From assembly GCA_964030475.1 (NCBI GenBank), contig CAXIPT010000004.1, positions 3,290,956-3,354,955 on the forward strand: 64,000 nt of DNA, given 5' to 3'. Every line of letters starts with the position of its first letter. Positions within the stretch are counted from its first letter, which is position 1. The position numbers and the translations under genes were made by a program. Below, piece by piece: positions 23,275 through 34,072 of the stretch. Below the pieces are notes generated by a model. The model ran no database searches. It was given only the letters and a program-made list of their open reading frames with translations, and had not been told where the DNA came from. This stretch comes from Tethya wilhelma. Taxonomy: Eukaryota > Porifera > Demospongiae > Tethyida > Tethyidae.

Positions 23275-24492
23275 TCAATCACCTTCACCCAAAGAGATAG
23301 TGTCATCACTCAATTCCTGATCAGAGTTAGGGGCAAAGTGGTCGTCGGATGTTCCTATCTTTTTCGGCTGGGGACTCAACTCAGAAGACTGTGGCAGTTT
23401 ATTGGATCGGAAATAGTTTTCTGCAACACGTTCATTTTCCTTTAAATGGGAGAAAGTGATGCTACTCTTTTCATGCGTCATTCTAGTCTTCTCTGAGGGA
23501 TTTAGGTCTCCTCTCTGTAGGGGGCACTTCACAGGTGGACTAGAGTCTATACATGGTGGAGTGGAAAAGGAGTGAAAGTTATATATCCGAAGACAACTAA
23601 TGGCTCAACTATAGCAATATTACCAAATTAAATGCCAACCATTTTCCATGTTTAGAGTTTAAACTACATGTATACATTGATATAATTATTATTGTTTATA
23701 CAAGACTTATTTATATATGTAATAAGTAGCCTCGTACCCCGTGCTGTTTAATTTTTAAACCTTCCACAAGTCTGAGAATTAAATGTGGGGGAACAAGGCC
23801 TGGGAACGAGACTACGTACATACATAATATAAGTATAATCAAATCACTTGATTGTAGATTTCGCATAATCTCCTCCACACGCCTTTGTCTTATCACCTCA
23901 ACTAGCACTCCACCATCTTACCTCTATTGGAATCAAGAGCTCCACGACCTACCGGCTTATCTTTCACCACAGACATATCATCACAGTTGTCCCCTTCCTC
24001 TTCAAAAGTTGATGAATAAACACTCGAGACTATCCCATGCTGTGAACTATTCACACCGCTTGTAACAGACATGTTGTGCATAAAATCATTACACATCCGA
24101 GCATCAATACTTGCCCGTGAAGATACCCTCTCTCGTCGAGCCAAATGGCTTCGGAAATTATTTGGGAATGTGAAGCCCATCAATTGGCCAAAATCTATTG
24201 GAGATGAACATGATCGGTCATTTTCCACGTCACTAGACCAGTCATTTTCCACGTCAGGTTGACGGGAAGAGGAAATATGGTCCATTGGTTCTGAGGAGGG
24301 GGAGGAGCTATGTGCCGTGGGATCAGAGAAAGAACGATTGTAGAAAGGATGGTGTGTGTGACTACCACTAGTGCCATGGTGGTGGTGGGCATTAATTAGA
24401 GATCGATGGGAAGTGGGGTTTGGTATTAGTACCATTTGTGAGGAGGCAAAAAGTGAGTTGCGAGGCTTAAGCCTATTACGGAGCTGTTGGAT
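23275..24492 (-). CDS. TAZ zinc-finger protein, 3' exons (copy 1)
   Basis: Two minus-strand exons: 23922-24492 and 23275-23546 (TGA at 23277-23275, or a donor just before it). The first begins IQQLRNRLKPRNSLFASSQM in phase 0 and runs through Ser/His-rich low-complexity sequence with DVENDWSSDVENDRS and DFGQLMGFTFPNNFRSHL; the second starts DSSPPVKCPLQRGDLNPSEK and ends DDTISLGEGD. In the downstream copy these exons follow a TAZ-finger exon in phase 0, so the IQQLRNRLK start corresponds to the helix that follows TAZ domains. Here that upstream exon is absent because the duplicated block ends at 25050. The region is probably a disordered tail of a transcriptional co-regulator. Confidence 0.6.
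23727..23814. mobile_element. Short palindromic element, degenerate
   Basis: TAGCCTCGTACCCC at the left and GGGAACGAGACTA at the right. Weak arms. It is in the intron of the TAZ gene, and its duplicate is at 40211-40298. Confidence 0.55.
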
Positions 24493-24668
24493 CTGTGTGG
24501 AGAGAGAGAGAGAGAGAGTAATACATTTATGCTCATTCTGAATAATTTGTAATTTTATAGATATGCACCGGCAGACAAAATAGCTTGCTACAATTATAAT
24601 GCAAACAAAATTAATACATAATTATGTACTGTACATGTATGAGTGTGTCAGTACAACTCATACAACAT

Positions 24669-24891
24669 ACCGTAAACGTGGAAATATTGGCAGTACATTA
24701 AATATGGCGATTTGGCGATCGTCTCGAAAATCGCCAAATTTAATGTACCGCCGCCAATATTTCGTCATGCATTAAATTCTGCGAGTGTTCAGTCAATGAC
24801 CGCCAAATTTAAAACCGCCAATATTTTTGTTGGAGGCAGCCAGATCAAAATCAGCAAATTAAATTCCCACCAATATTTCCACATTTACAGT
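24669..24891. mobile_element. ACCGTAAACGTGGAAATATTGG MITE
   Basis: Starts ACCGTAAACGTGGAAATATTGGCAG and ends CCACCAATATTTCCACATTTACAGT, with internal CGCCAAATTTAA repeats. Duplicate at 41153-41375; same subfamily at 30385-30598. Confidence 0.85.
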
Positions 24892-24901
24892 GGAAACATA
24901 T

Positions 24902-25050
24902 ACCGTATAGCGGGAATTTTTCGTGGGAAAAAATTTTTGCATTTTCTTCTTGAATAGAAATTTGCAGGGAAAATTTTCGTGGATTGCGTTTCAACAATAT
25001 GTGACGACCTCGTACCTTACAACAAATTTCGTGGGGGGAAATTTTTGCGG
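24902..25050. mobile_element. Truncated ACCGTATAG MITE at a breakpoint
   Basis: Begins ACCGTATAGCGGGAATTTTTCG and stops at TTTTTGCGG without its right terminus. The downstream duplicate (41386-41595) has the complete element. This is exactly where the two copies of the segment diverge. Confidence 0.85.
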
Positions 25051-25182
25051 TTTGCACATGCTCATTTGTTTTTTGTTAATTCTTTTAGTATTTTTGGAAT
25101 TTGTGTACTTATCCATGCATGCATGTTGCTACCCACACAAACAAACATTCCTGTTCTCCTATCATTGACACCTTTACTACAG

Positions 25183-25527
25183 GCAGCAAGCTTGGAAACT
25201 TGGAGCTGGAAGCCTCCTTGGAAGGCATACCACCCTCACACACTTCACCTCCTCACACAAACTCACCTTCACACATCATGCCCTCTCTCGTTCATCCAAA
25301 TGCCTTTGACAGCAGTCAACAGCAGCATCAATCAACCTCCTCTGTTGCCAGTAACAAGAGTAGTTCCCATGACGACACCAGCCTTGAGCTCTCTGGCCAC
25401 TCTGCTGTGGATATAAAAAGAGAAGGTATGCTGTTAGTAACATGTTTATTTTTGCTAATAATTATTTAGTAATAATTAATAACCCTCGGCGTGTGAAACA
25501 CGCCGAAAGGGTTATAGTAGTTGTTTT

Positions 25528-25577
<50 letters not shown>

Positions 25578-28500
25578 TCACTCTTAATCTGAAGAACAGC
25601 AAGTCTACTCTGAAAATTAAGGACATAAGCATTGAGTACTGATGTTCATCTAAAAAAAATATGTGTATCAGAAGCTAAAAGCTTATAGTTCTTGAGCTAT
25701 GCCAGGATTTTCAGTCCGAGCCATCGCTCGGGCGGCCATTTTGGCTACGTGGCCCCACCCACTAGCACTACGTATGTATAGCGAGCTAATGAGCTATAGA
25801 GAGTTGCCTGATCGTGCGCTGGCTGCACCTCGATCGCTAGAACACTGGAAGTCTGAGATAGCAACACTGTCTCTAGTATAAATGCTTAGACGTAACAGAA
25901 TATTTCTAGTCCAAGCGCTTAGTTGTGTTTTGCTAACTCTGCAGCAGGCTATATAGCTTGTGATAATATTATGATCACGACGTTGCCTAAGTAGCCACGC
26001 CCATGCAACTGCACAGTCTGCATTGCCAGCCTGGATGTTATACAGCTGCAGTAAAGTATAGAAAGTGTGGTTTACATGACATTGCGATGCTGATGATATA
26101 CGTATAATCATGCATGCATGCCTTGATAGTCAATAGCCTTCTTAGAGTCAATGCCTAATTAATGCATTGATGCAATAAATATAGTATTGCATAGACAGTG
26201 TGTATTACACCGTATATACGCCGAGGGTTGTGCACCATGCATATGGTGCCTTTCATTAGAACTTGTGATTGCCATTTTAGCTGATTTTTTTGTACTACAA
26301 TGCCAAATTTGTTGCCTGTGATAGACTGGTATTGTATGGTTAATAATTGTTAACTGACTACCGTAACGACTGTTATAATATTATATAGTTTGCACAGAAA
26401 AAACAGGTGTGCTAAGTTAGCACAAAAATGTGTGCTAAACCCTTGTCCCAGAAATAAGCACACTACACGCCCATGCTAAATTGCTGTGTGCTAAATTTGC
26501 ACACTGGTTGTGCTATTATCAGCACATATTCTTTGTGCAAAATTTTCTTAATAACTTGTTTTGCATATATTCATAAAATCTTCAATGCTACATATTTTAA
26601 CAAAAATATAATTTGACGTAATGACATATGCTGACATGTTATGCATGTGCAACAACAACATAATATATCTTAATACAGGCATGCATATACTGTATACTCA
26701 GTCTGTCTGTCTGCATGACATGTGATACATGAACAACTAAGTCCTTCAGCATGCTGACCAAGAAGAACTTCTTGTATAGATAGATATACAGTCACAATAA
26801 GGTTGAAAGGCTAGTATAGCTATAGGCACGTTCTATAGATGGGCAAAGAAACTCAGTCTGCATACTTTACTTGATCCAGGCTTGAATCAACTCAATAGTA
26901 GAAGTGGAGTCTCTAAATGTAAAGTAATAATAGCACTCTTGACAAGAGTAAAACACTCAGCATTTCTTGAACTGACCTTGAGTGAGACTCTGCATGGTGA
27001 TCCCAAGCCTCTCAGTCACGGTATATGCCAGTAAGCTTGTTTTAGTTAAGACACACAACTTGATCCAGGCTTGAATCAACTCAATAGTAGAAGAAGTGGA
27101 GTCTCTAAACGTAAAGTAATAATAGCACTCTTAACAAGAGTTAAACACTCAGGATAACTTGAACTGACCTTGACTGAGACTCTTGTGATCCCATGCCTCT
27201 CAGTCCTGACTGTATATGCCAGAGTGTTAAGACACACAAGGCGCGTGTCTGACACAGACTTTAGCATGTTCACAGTGCCTATTATCTGGTAAACAAACCA
27301 AGTTTTGGTACTAAAATTATATACATTTGAAACCCGTCAATTTCTCACCTTCAACAGCAGATTCCATCTCCAGACAACTCTATCGCTTCAGTTTTTTTGG
27401 CATTTTACTTCTTAAACTCATATTGTTCTCTCTTTTCAAAGATTCTCTTGTCTTCACAAAAAAAAAAGTTCTCTTCGTGGCAGCTGCTCCAAAGATTCAA
27501 AAATGAGTATTGAGCATGCACAGTATTTGCGATGTGTTTTAATTGGAATAAACATTGATGATTCAAGGTTGTGTTGTTCTGAGCTCTGTTGAAGCTAAAA
27601 TACTGATGAAAGGGGGTTGTCTGTTTGTATTACATGGAGAGGAATAATGTACAAGCTTCTCAAGCTATTTTGTAGGTTCTATAACTGCTCTATCTGGTCA
27701 GGCCAATGCGTCAAACTCAGTGCAGAAGAGCCCAAGCATAACCACTTCTTTCTACTTAGCACAGCCATGGTGAATGAAACAGCAATGCGACCTGAATCAA
27801 ATTTTATTGACCAATAGCTAGCTATATATGGCACAGTGACTTCAATGGTGGCAGACTAAGTGTTAGCTAGCGCTGACTAGCTGTTTTGTCTACATTTTAC
27901 ACTTTACTCTTTAGCTACAATCTTCCATAGACGGTTGCAAGGCATTTTATTATTTTTTTCACATATAGATGTAGAATTGCCACTCAGTGATCAGTACGGA
28001 ATGTCACAGTACATTTAACTTAATAATCAAAGGTTACCAAACACTCCTGAGGTGTTTGTTCAAGTTCTAATTTTACACCTATGGGGTGTTTTAGTTACAC
28101 AGCAAACATGTTTCAATCATACCAAACACCCATAGCTGGTAATTGTTACACTCTATGGGTGTGTTAGTACACCCACACCCCTCATACTCGTGTAACACAC
28201 CCCGCTCAATAGGGTGTTCAGGACTTGAACACCTCATTTTTAACAGTGAAGAGGTATTTGCCTCCCTGAAGATTTCTGTTAGCATGTAGCGCTTTACCCA
28301 AAGCTATAACGAGAAAAGTTGTATGTTATTGACAGAGAACTTTGGTGTATTGCCAAGCTGCTAAAATTCATGATGTCGTATACACATGCCTGTATACATA
28401 GTTGATTTAACACACTTGAGTGCTGATAAATTTTCAAAATTGATGAATTTAGCACATTCCAGTGGAGTTGGAATGTGCTAAATTCATCAATTTTGAAAAT

Positions 28501-31500
28501 TTATCAGCACTCAAGTGTGTTAAATCAACTATGTATACAGGCATGTGTATATGACATCATGAATTTTAGCAGCTTGGCAATACACCAAAGTTGACCTTGA
28601 CACCTTGAGTTGTTTTTCCTTTGTAACTTGTGAACTTTAGTTAGTCTGGTGTGATTTTTGTTATTATTGAAAAGGAAACTTAGTTGTGTACTTTCTCTCT
28701 CTGTCAATTTGTAATTCTTGCTTGCAAGTTAACAGCTACTAGGGTTACATTGCTATTATTTTATACAGGCTCTGATATGCATATACGTGGCTGCAGTATT
28801 ATCGAAGAAGGCAAGTTTATTATTACTAATGAAGCAAGAACAATTCAACTGGACAGCAATGGCTTCACTTTATTTGCTCCAGAAGACAGCCTTCCACCTG
28901 GTGTAAACTCTGTTAAGCTACACATCAAAGTCTGTTCGAGTGGACCATTTAAACTTCCTTCAAAAAGTGACCTTATGTCAAGTGTCTACTGGATCAAACC
29001 AGATCCATCATGTGAATTCACCAAACCCCTTACCATGAAAATGGAGCACTGTGCTGTGATCACTGATGACAGGCAGCTCTCTTGTCTCACATTTGTGCGA
29101 GCACACTGCACACAACCAACCCTCCCTTACACCTTTAAGGAGAAAAAAGGTGGTGTCTTCACTTCAAGCCACGGTATGATTGAACTTAAGAGTTTTTCTG
29201 GATATGGTATCGCATCTACATCACTAACCCAATCTGGTTCAGAGGAGAGTGACGTGGATTATATTGAACGGCCCAAACTGAGGTGTGGAGTATGGATGTT
29301 CTGTACAAAATTTCACCTGAATCATTGGCAGATCCGGGTGATATTTGCCAAGAATCTTGCTACTACCAAACAGGTGCTTAAACTTTAAATGTTAATAAAC
29401 CTTACAGTATACCATATATATAGCAGGAAATATTGACAGTCAAAAATTTGATGGTTTCCTCCACAGAACGCAAACTAAAAATATTGACAAATTTTACATT
29501 TGACAATTTGCACCTGCGCATAGTACATGCATAATATATTATAATAATAATGCCAAACAATTTGGTCTTTGACCTTCAAACAGTCAAATTAAATCCGGCC
29601 TGTCAATATTTCCAGCTATACAGTTGATTGCAATGCTAATTAATTGTAGTCTCTTGTAGCCAAGGGTCTAGCTACGTGAGACTAAATTAACTGTTGGCAA
29701 GTACAGTGACTGTGAGTACCGTAAATTGTGAAAATTTCTTAGTTATAAATTTTCATAGTCGCTGCGCATGCGGAGTACAAAAATTAAATGCACGAAAAAT
29801 TGCAAAATAGTGGGTGGGGCTGCATAATGCAGCAATGCTCTAAAAATTATTCAATATGAAAATTTAATGTACGAATATTTTTTATGCGAAAATTTCGCGA
29901 TTTACAGTATATGTGCACGTACGTACACATGTAACTTTGTTTGTAGGCTTTAGACCAGCTGCTGCCTGGCAAGTCAGAGTTTGACTTTAGCATACCATTG
30001 GATCTTCATTCTAAAACAAGGACCCTCTCTATACCCAGTGATAAAATAAGGACTAATGATTGGGAGCTATCACCACGTCACAATCCAGAGGTATAACCAT
30101 GATACTGATCCAGACAAATTTGTTTTCAGCATAGAACCCATGCATTTACATACATACAGATTAGCTTCAGTGAAATTCTTGAGTATGATAACAAAGATAG
30201 TCAACTCCCTGGTTTTTATCTTACTGTCCTCTGGAAAGGCACTAGCTCTCCAGTACAAACTGATGTATTTGATGAACAGATCCACTTCAAAGAAGACTAC
30301 CAAAAATACTTTTTTCAAGTAACGGTTAACCCAGGTCAGTATAGTTATACATCAATTTTAACAATAACTAACTGTAAGTCTTATACCGTAAACGTGGAAA
30401 TATTGGTGGGCATTTAATTTGGCAATTTTGCTCAGACCGCTTCCCACAAAAATATATTGGCAGTTTTAAATTTGACGTTTTCCTCTGCTGCGCAATGTAT
30501 TGCAATAGAGTGAAAAACAGTTTTCACGCATTTATTTTGTTGGGTTTTGCGCGGACCGGCAAATTAATGTATACTGCCAACATTTCCACGTTTACGGTAA
30601 TCAATATTAATTTTGTGTGTGTGTGTGTGTGTGTGTGGGGGGGGGGGTATGATGTGGGTGAGTGCTTGCCATTGCCTAGCAACCAAAGTTTTGCAGGCTA
30701 TAATTGCCCATTTCTGGATGAGTGCATGGAGGTGACATTAGAGTAGTTAGGGGTCACAGGGGGTCAATAGTAAATAAACTATAAGTTACATCAGGGACTT
30801 TAAAGTTTCTCATAAAATATTTACTGCATGTGATATGAAAGCCATTGCTAGTCTCGCATAGCCATGCAGCCCCTCTCTAATATTCGCTCCGCATGCACGC
30901 TCTTTCGCAGAGCGTGCATGCGGAGCGAATATTAGAGAGGGGCTGGCTACGCGAGACTAAGCCATTGCATGGCACATCAGCACAAACCCACTCAACGGTC
31001 ATATGTATAACTATTATTTGTGTATGTGTGTGTGTGTTCTATCTATATACCCGCACACAATGACATACAGGTGTTAACTATCCATTTCATCACTCACTTA
31101 GTTCCACCACTGTTAAAGAAACAGCTCCTAAATCATGTACGTGTATACAAATTGAATGCTATGTATACAACTTTATGACATTATTTTCAATAATGCATGT
31201 AAAGGCTCAAAATACATATCGCGTATAATATTATAGGTACTATAAGTGACTGGTCTACTATCCGTACCTACGTTAGCATATTGGACAGACCACAAATTGT
31301 ACAACTTGGAGCAGAGTTGGGCTTGAATGTATTCAAACTGGAAAGAATGCTGCACCTTCCTGATGATATGTTGAAGGCCTGGCTACGAAAAGAAGATGAT
31401 GTCCTGGATAAATGTGGTAATAAGCTCACTTGGGACATTTTGGTCTTGGCTCTTCGCAAAATGGAACAGCACGGCATTGCTGATGAAATTTCTAGGGATA

Positions 31501-31526
31501 AGTGTGCTAAAAATATGTCTCCTTGA
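25183..31526 (+). CDS. ZU5 and death-domain protein, 5' incomplete
   Basis: Exons 25183-25425, 28769-29373, 29947-30090, 30160-30334 and 31237-31526, all phase-compatible; stop TGA 31524-31526. The first exon is a Ser/His/Pro-rich linker (GSKLGNLELEASLEG, SSSHDDTSLELSGHS) and belongs here only by orientation and phase. The second carries a ZU5 domain: GFTLFAPEDSLPPGVNSVKL, then SSVYWIKPDPSCEFTKPLTM and KMEHCA, matching the ZU5 signature of UNC5, ankyrins and PIDD. The next two exons have the position of a UPA-like spacer. The last encodes a death domain (IVQLGAELGLNVFKLERML, DMLKAWLRKED, LTWDILVLALRKMEQHGIA). ZU5-UPA-death proteins are intracellular adaptors of cell death or receptor signalling. 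No start codon exon was found; the upstream region may be misjoined at 25050. Confidence 0.8.
25481..26229. mobile_element. 0.75-kb element with AACCCTCGGCGT inverted ends
   Basis: Starts AACCCTCGGCGT and ends ACGCCGAGGGTT, a 12-bp exact terminal inverted repeat. It has no coding region. It lies in the long intron of the ZU5-death gene. Confidence 0.65.
26869..27240. repeat. Two-unit tandem repeat, about 185-189 bp units
   Basis: The unit beginning ACTTGATCCAGGCTTGAATC (26869) repeats at 27058 with small indels and ends near GTTAAGACACACAAGG. Confidence 0.85.
28339..28592. repeat. 254-bp near-perfect palindrome
   Basis: Left arm from AACTTTGGTGTATTGCCAAG to GCACATTCC; right arm is its inverse ending GGCAATACACCAAAGTT. 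Arms of about 120 bp are separated by only a few bases (near 28462-28468), with scattered mismatches. It could extrude as a cruciform or be an insertion of a foldback element just upstream of the ZU5 exon. Confidence 0.9.
29411..29624. mobile_element. MITE related to the ACCGTA group
   Basis: ATATAGCAGGAAATATTGACAG near the left end pairs with CTGTCAATATTTCCAGCTATA near the right end. Intronic. Confidence 0.7.
29647..29684. mobile_element. Minimal 38-bp TAGTCTC palindrome
   Basis: TAGTCTCTTGTAGCC and GGTCTAGCTACGTGAGACTA form a hairpin. It is the shortest member of the group including 30849-30959. Confidence 0.6.
29718..29908. mobile_element. ACCGTAAATTG MITE
   Basis: Starts ACCGTAAATTGTGAAAATTTC and ends GAAAATTTCGCGATTTACAGT, with internal inverted ATTTTCATA/TATGAAAAT. 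Intronic. Confidence 0.78.
30385..30598. mobile_element. ACCGTAAACGTGGAAATATTGG MITE
   Basis: The left ACCGTAAACGTGGAAATATTGG is mirrored by CCAACATTTCCACGTTTACGGT on the right. Lies directly after the exon ending at 30334. Confidence 0.88.
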
Positions 31527-31724
31527 ACCTACACACAAATCTGTATTACTATAATAATTATACTCTATTGATTGTTACAACTGTTGTCTCTTTTGTGTTG
31601 CTCTCATTCACATTTCTTGGTGCATGGTTTGCAATTATTGACTAATTTATTTATCATTTTCAACTCATGCAGTTGTAAAATTGATTTATTTTACGTTGAC
31701 GATATTATAGCATGGTTAAAAATT
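30640..31724. repeat. First copy of a 1.1-kb tandem duplication
   Basis: From the poly-G tract and TATGATGTGGGTGAGTGC to TTAAAAATT at the N (31725). It contains the death-domain exon. Second copy at 31741-32795. Confidence 0.93.
30849..30959. mobile_element. Near-perfect palindrome with TAGTCTCGC ends
   Basis: TAGTCTCGCATAGCC..CCCCTCTCTAATATTCGCTCCGCATGCACGCTCT pairs base for base with the right half ending GGCTACGCGAGACTA. In the second copy of the duplication (about 31955-32015) the right half is largely deleted. Confidence 0.9.
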
Positions 31725-31725
31725 N
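31725..31725. other. Single-N join between two tandem copies
   Basis: N followed by a G run, at the border of the duplicated block that contains the death-domain exon. Confidence 0.85.
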
Positions 31726-32297
31726 GGGGGGGGGGGGGGGGGGGGGGGTATGATGTGGGTGAGTGCTTGCCATTGCCTAGCAACCAAAGTTTTGCAGGCT
31801 ATTATTACCCATTTCTGGATGAGTGCATGGAGGTGACAATAGAGTAGTTAGGGGTCACAGGGGGTCAATGGCAAATTAACTGTAAGTTATATCATGCAGG
31901 AACTTTAAGTTTCTCATAAAATATTTACTGCATGTGATATGAAAGCCATTGCTAGTCTCGCATAGCCAGTCCCACTCTAATATTCGCTCCGCATGCACGC
32001 TCCGCGGACTAAGCCATTGCATGGCACATCAGCACAAACCCACTCAAGGGTCATATGTATAACTATTATTTGTGTACATTATGTGTGTGTGTGTTCTATA
32101 TATCTATATACCCGCACACAATGACATACAGGTGTTAACTATCCATTTCATCACTCACTTAGTTCCACCACTGTTAAAGAAACAGCTCCTAAATCATGTA
32201 CGTGTATACAAATTGAATGCTATGTATACAACTTTGTGACATTATTTTCAATAATGCATGTAAAGGCTCAAAATGCATATCGCTTATAATAATATAG

Positions 32298-32587
32298 GTA
32301 CTATAAGTGACTGGTCTACTATCCGTACCTACGTTAGCATATTGGACAGACCACAAATTGTACAACTTGGAGCAGAGTTGGGCTTGAATGTATTCAAACT
32401 GGAAAGAATGCTGCACCTTCCTGATGATATGTTGAAGGCCTGGCTACGAAAAGAAGATGATGTCCTGGATAAATGTGGTAATAAGCTCACTTGGGACATT
32501 TTGGTCTTGGCTCTTCGCAAAATGGAACAGCACGGCATTGCTGATGAAATTTCTAGGGATAAGTGTGCTAAAAATATGTCTCCTTGA
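32298..32587 (+). CDS. Second copy of the death-domain terminal exon
   Basis: Same acceptor context (ATATAG then GTACTATAAGTGACTGG), same phase and the same 96-codon death-domain translation as 31237-31526, ending in TGA 32585-32587. Flanking introns differ by indels and a deleted palindrome. Because the first copy already carries a stop, this exon could only act as an alternative last exon, or it represents the other haplotype placed in tandem across the N at 31725. It is not an independent gene. Confidence 0.75.
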
Positions 32588-32889
32588 ACCTACACACAAA
32601 TTTTATTTTTGTATTACTATATAATTATACTCAATTGATTGTTACAACTGTTGTCTCTTTTGTGTTGCTCTCATTCACATTTCTTGGTGCATGGTTTGCA
32701 ATTATTGACTAATTTATTTATCATTTTCAACTCATGCAGTTGTAAAATTGATTTATTATACGTTGACGATATTATAGCATGGTTAAAAATTAATTTAATG
32801 TAGTAATTATTATACAACAACAAATTAATAATATAATTATATTAAAAATTCTATTAGCTAGCTGGTATACACAATTATTATTGATATGA

Positions 32890-33820
32890 CTGATCGCGAC
32901 TGCGTATTTATGCTAAACTAGGCTTTGAAAGCATGAGTGACACAAGAGATGTACATAAGAAAAATTATTAAAGAATTGTTGCTTTCTAACAAAAAATCGA
33001 CAGTGACCCCTAGCTGAATTCCCCCCAGAGTTGCATAATCCAAACGCTCTTCAAGCTCTGGAGTCAGATTTGAACATCCATCACCATACAGATCCACTGT
33101 CCTTCCTTACTTTATATACCAACATATGAGAGCTATAGTCGACATCATCAATTAAAATTTAATTTGACCAGTATTAAAACTACTTCATCAATCCTTTCTG
33201 CAATCTTTAGTTGTGGTGAAAGAGTTATGAAATCAACTTACAAACATTAAAATTTTTTACATTAATTTAGTGTTTGTTGTTCTTTGAACAACTTTAAATT
33301 AGCAATTGTTTCATCGTCACAGCCAGCACCCAGAAAACGGGCAATCCTTCTCACAGAACTGTCATGATCCTCTTACAGGTCATCGTATAGAATAAGAAGA
33401 GTATAGAGGTCTTTTTGGTTACATGCATTTCTCTCACCAAATAACCATGGAAGTCTTCCAGCCATATTTTTGTCCCCCTGCATGTGTACTCAATTCTGTG
33501 CTGCCACTCTTCTAGAGAGTGATGTGCATAGAATAAATATTATTATAGCGTCCATTTGATCACGAAACATCTACGTAGATGATCTGGCCATTCTCATCAT
33601 TAACAGGAAGATACGGAACAAGTTTATCTGGATGAGATATATTGATTCATTTGGCTCAAAACCGTTGACCACTTTTATCTGACAGATCAATACAACAAAT
33701 CACACCAGTCTGCTTCTCAAAAGTTAGTTCAGTTCCTTGTATGCGTACGTGTACGCGTATTTGGTCTCTGGTGATGTAATCTGTGTTATTGTTCCTCGCA
33801 AGTCTGGCACTAGCGAGCTA
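32890..33820 (-). pseudogene. Rearranged sulfotransferase pseudogene
   Basis: Minus-strand pieces match the neighbouring sulfotransferase at 34073-35017: the region near 33020-33120 mirrors its C-terminal GRKNLTPELQE segment, 33290-33480 mirrors the LEDMVVWWG..ILFLFYDD..VRRIASFLG segment, and 33640-33725 mirrors TFEKQSDVVCW. Frames are broken by stops and indels. In contrast 33764-33815 matches the P-loop-like segment (DVICVV..PKSGT) in plus orientation, so the relic has been inverted internally. Confidence 0.7.
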
Positions 33821-34072
33821 GCTGCAGCTGCATGGCTTATGATACCTCTGCCACCAGAGAGGAATAAGTTTGCTTGATGCAGCAGTTGTTGCAGACTGCC
33901 AAATGCCAAGGAATGTCAATATGCAATGTCATATTTTCTCTTCGTTTCATCAATTTGAAGCTAATAAGGGGGTTGTACACTAGCGATATCACAGACGTGC
34001 ATGTTCCTGTGCGCATGCGCAGACTGGGTGTGCCTTAGTCACGATGTCTGTGGTGAAACCGCGTAAATTATT

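Larger units (their letters stand above)
23270..25050. repeat. Segment duplicated at 39754-41534
   Basis: 1.78 kb repeated downstream at a constant offset of 16484 with no indel noticed. I saw one substitution (G at about 23292 versus A at about 39776, Thr versus Ile in the coding frame). It contains the last two exons of the TAZ protein gene and ends inside a MITE. Confidence 0.96.
26230..28768. other. Remainder of long intron, repeats only
   Basis: Besides the tandem repeat and palindrome listed separately, the region holds GTGCTAA/TTAGCAC-rich short inverted sequences near 26405-26530 and GGTGTTT/AAACACC repeats near 28035-28225. No exon is supported. Confidence 0.45.

Noticed and set aside
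22950..23445. Open frames of 116-155 codons through the CA repeat
   Set aside because: They are translations of the microsatellite (Thr-His repeats) and of a MITE, crossing an N. No coding signal.
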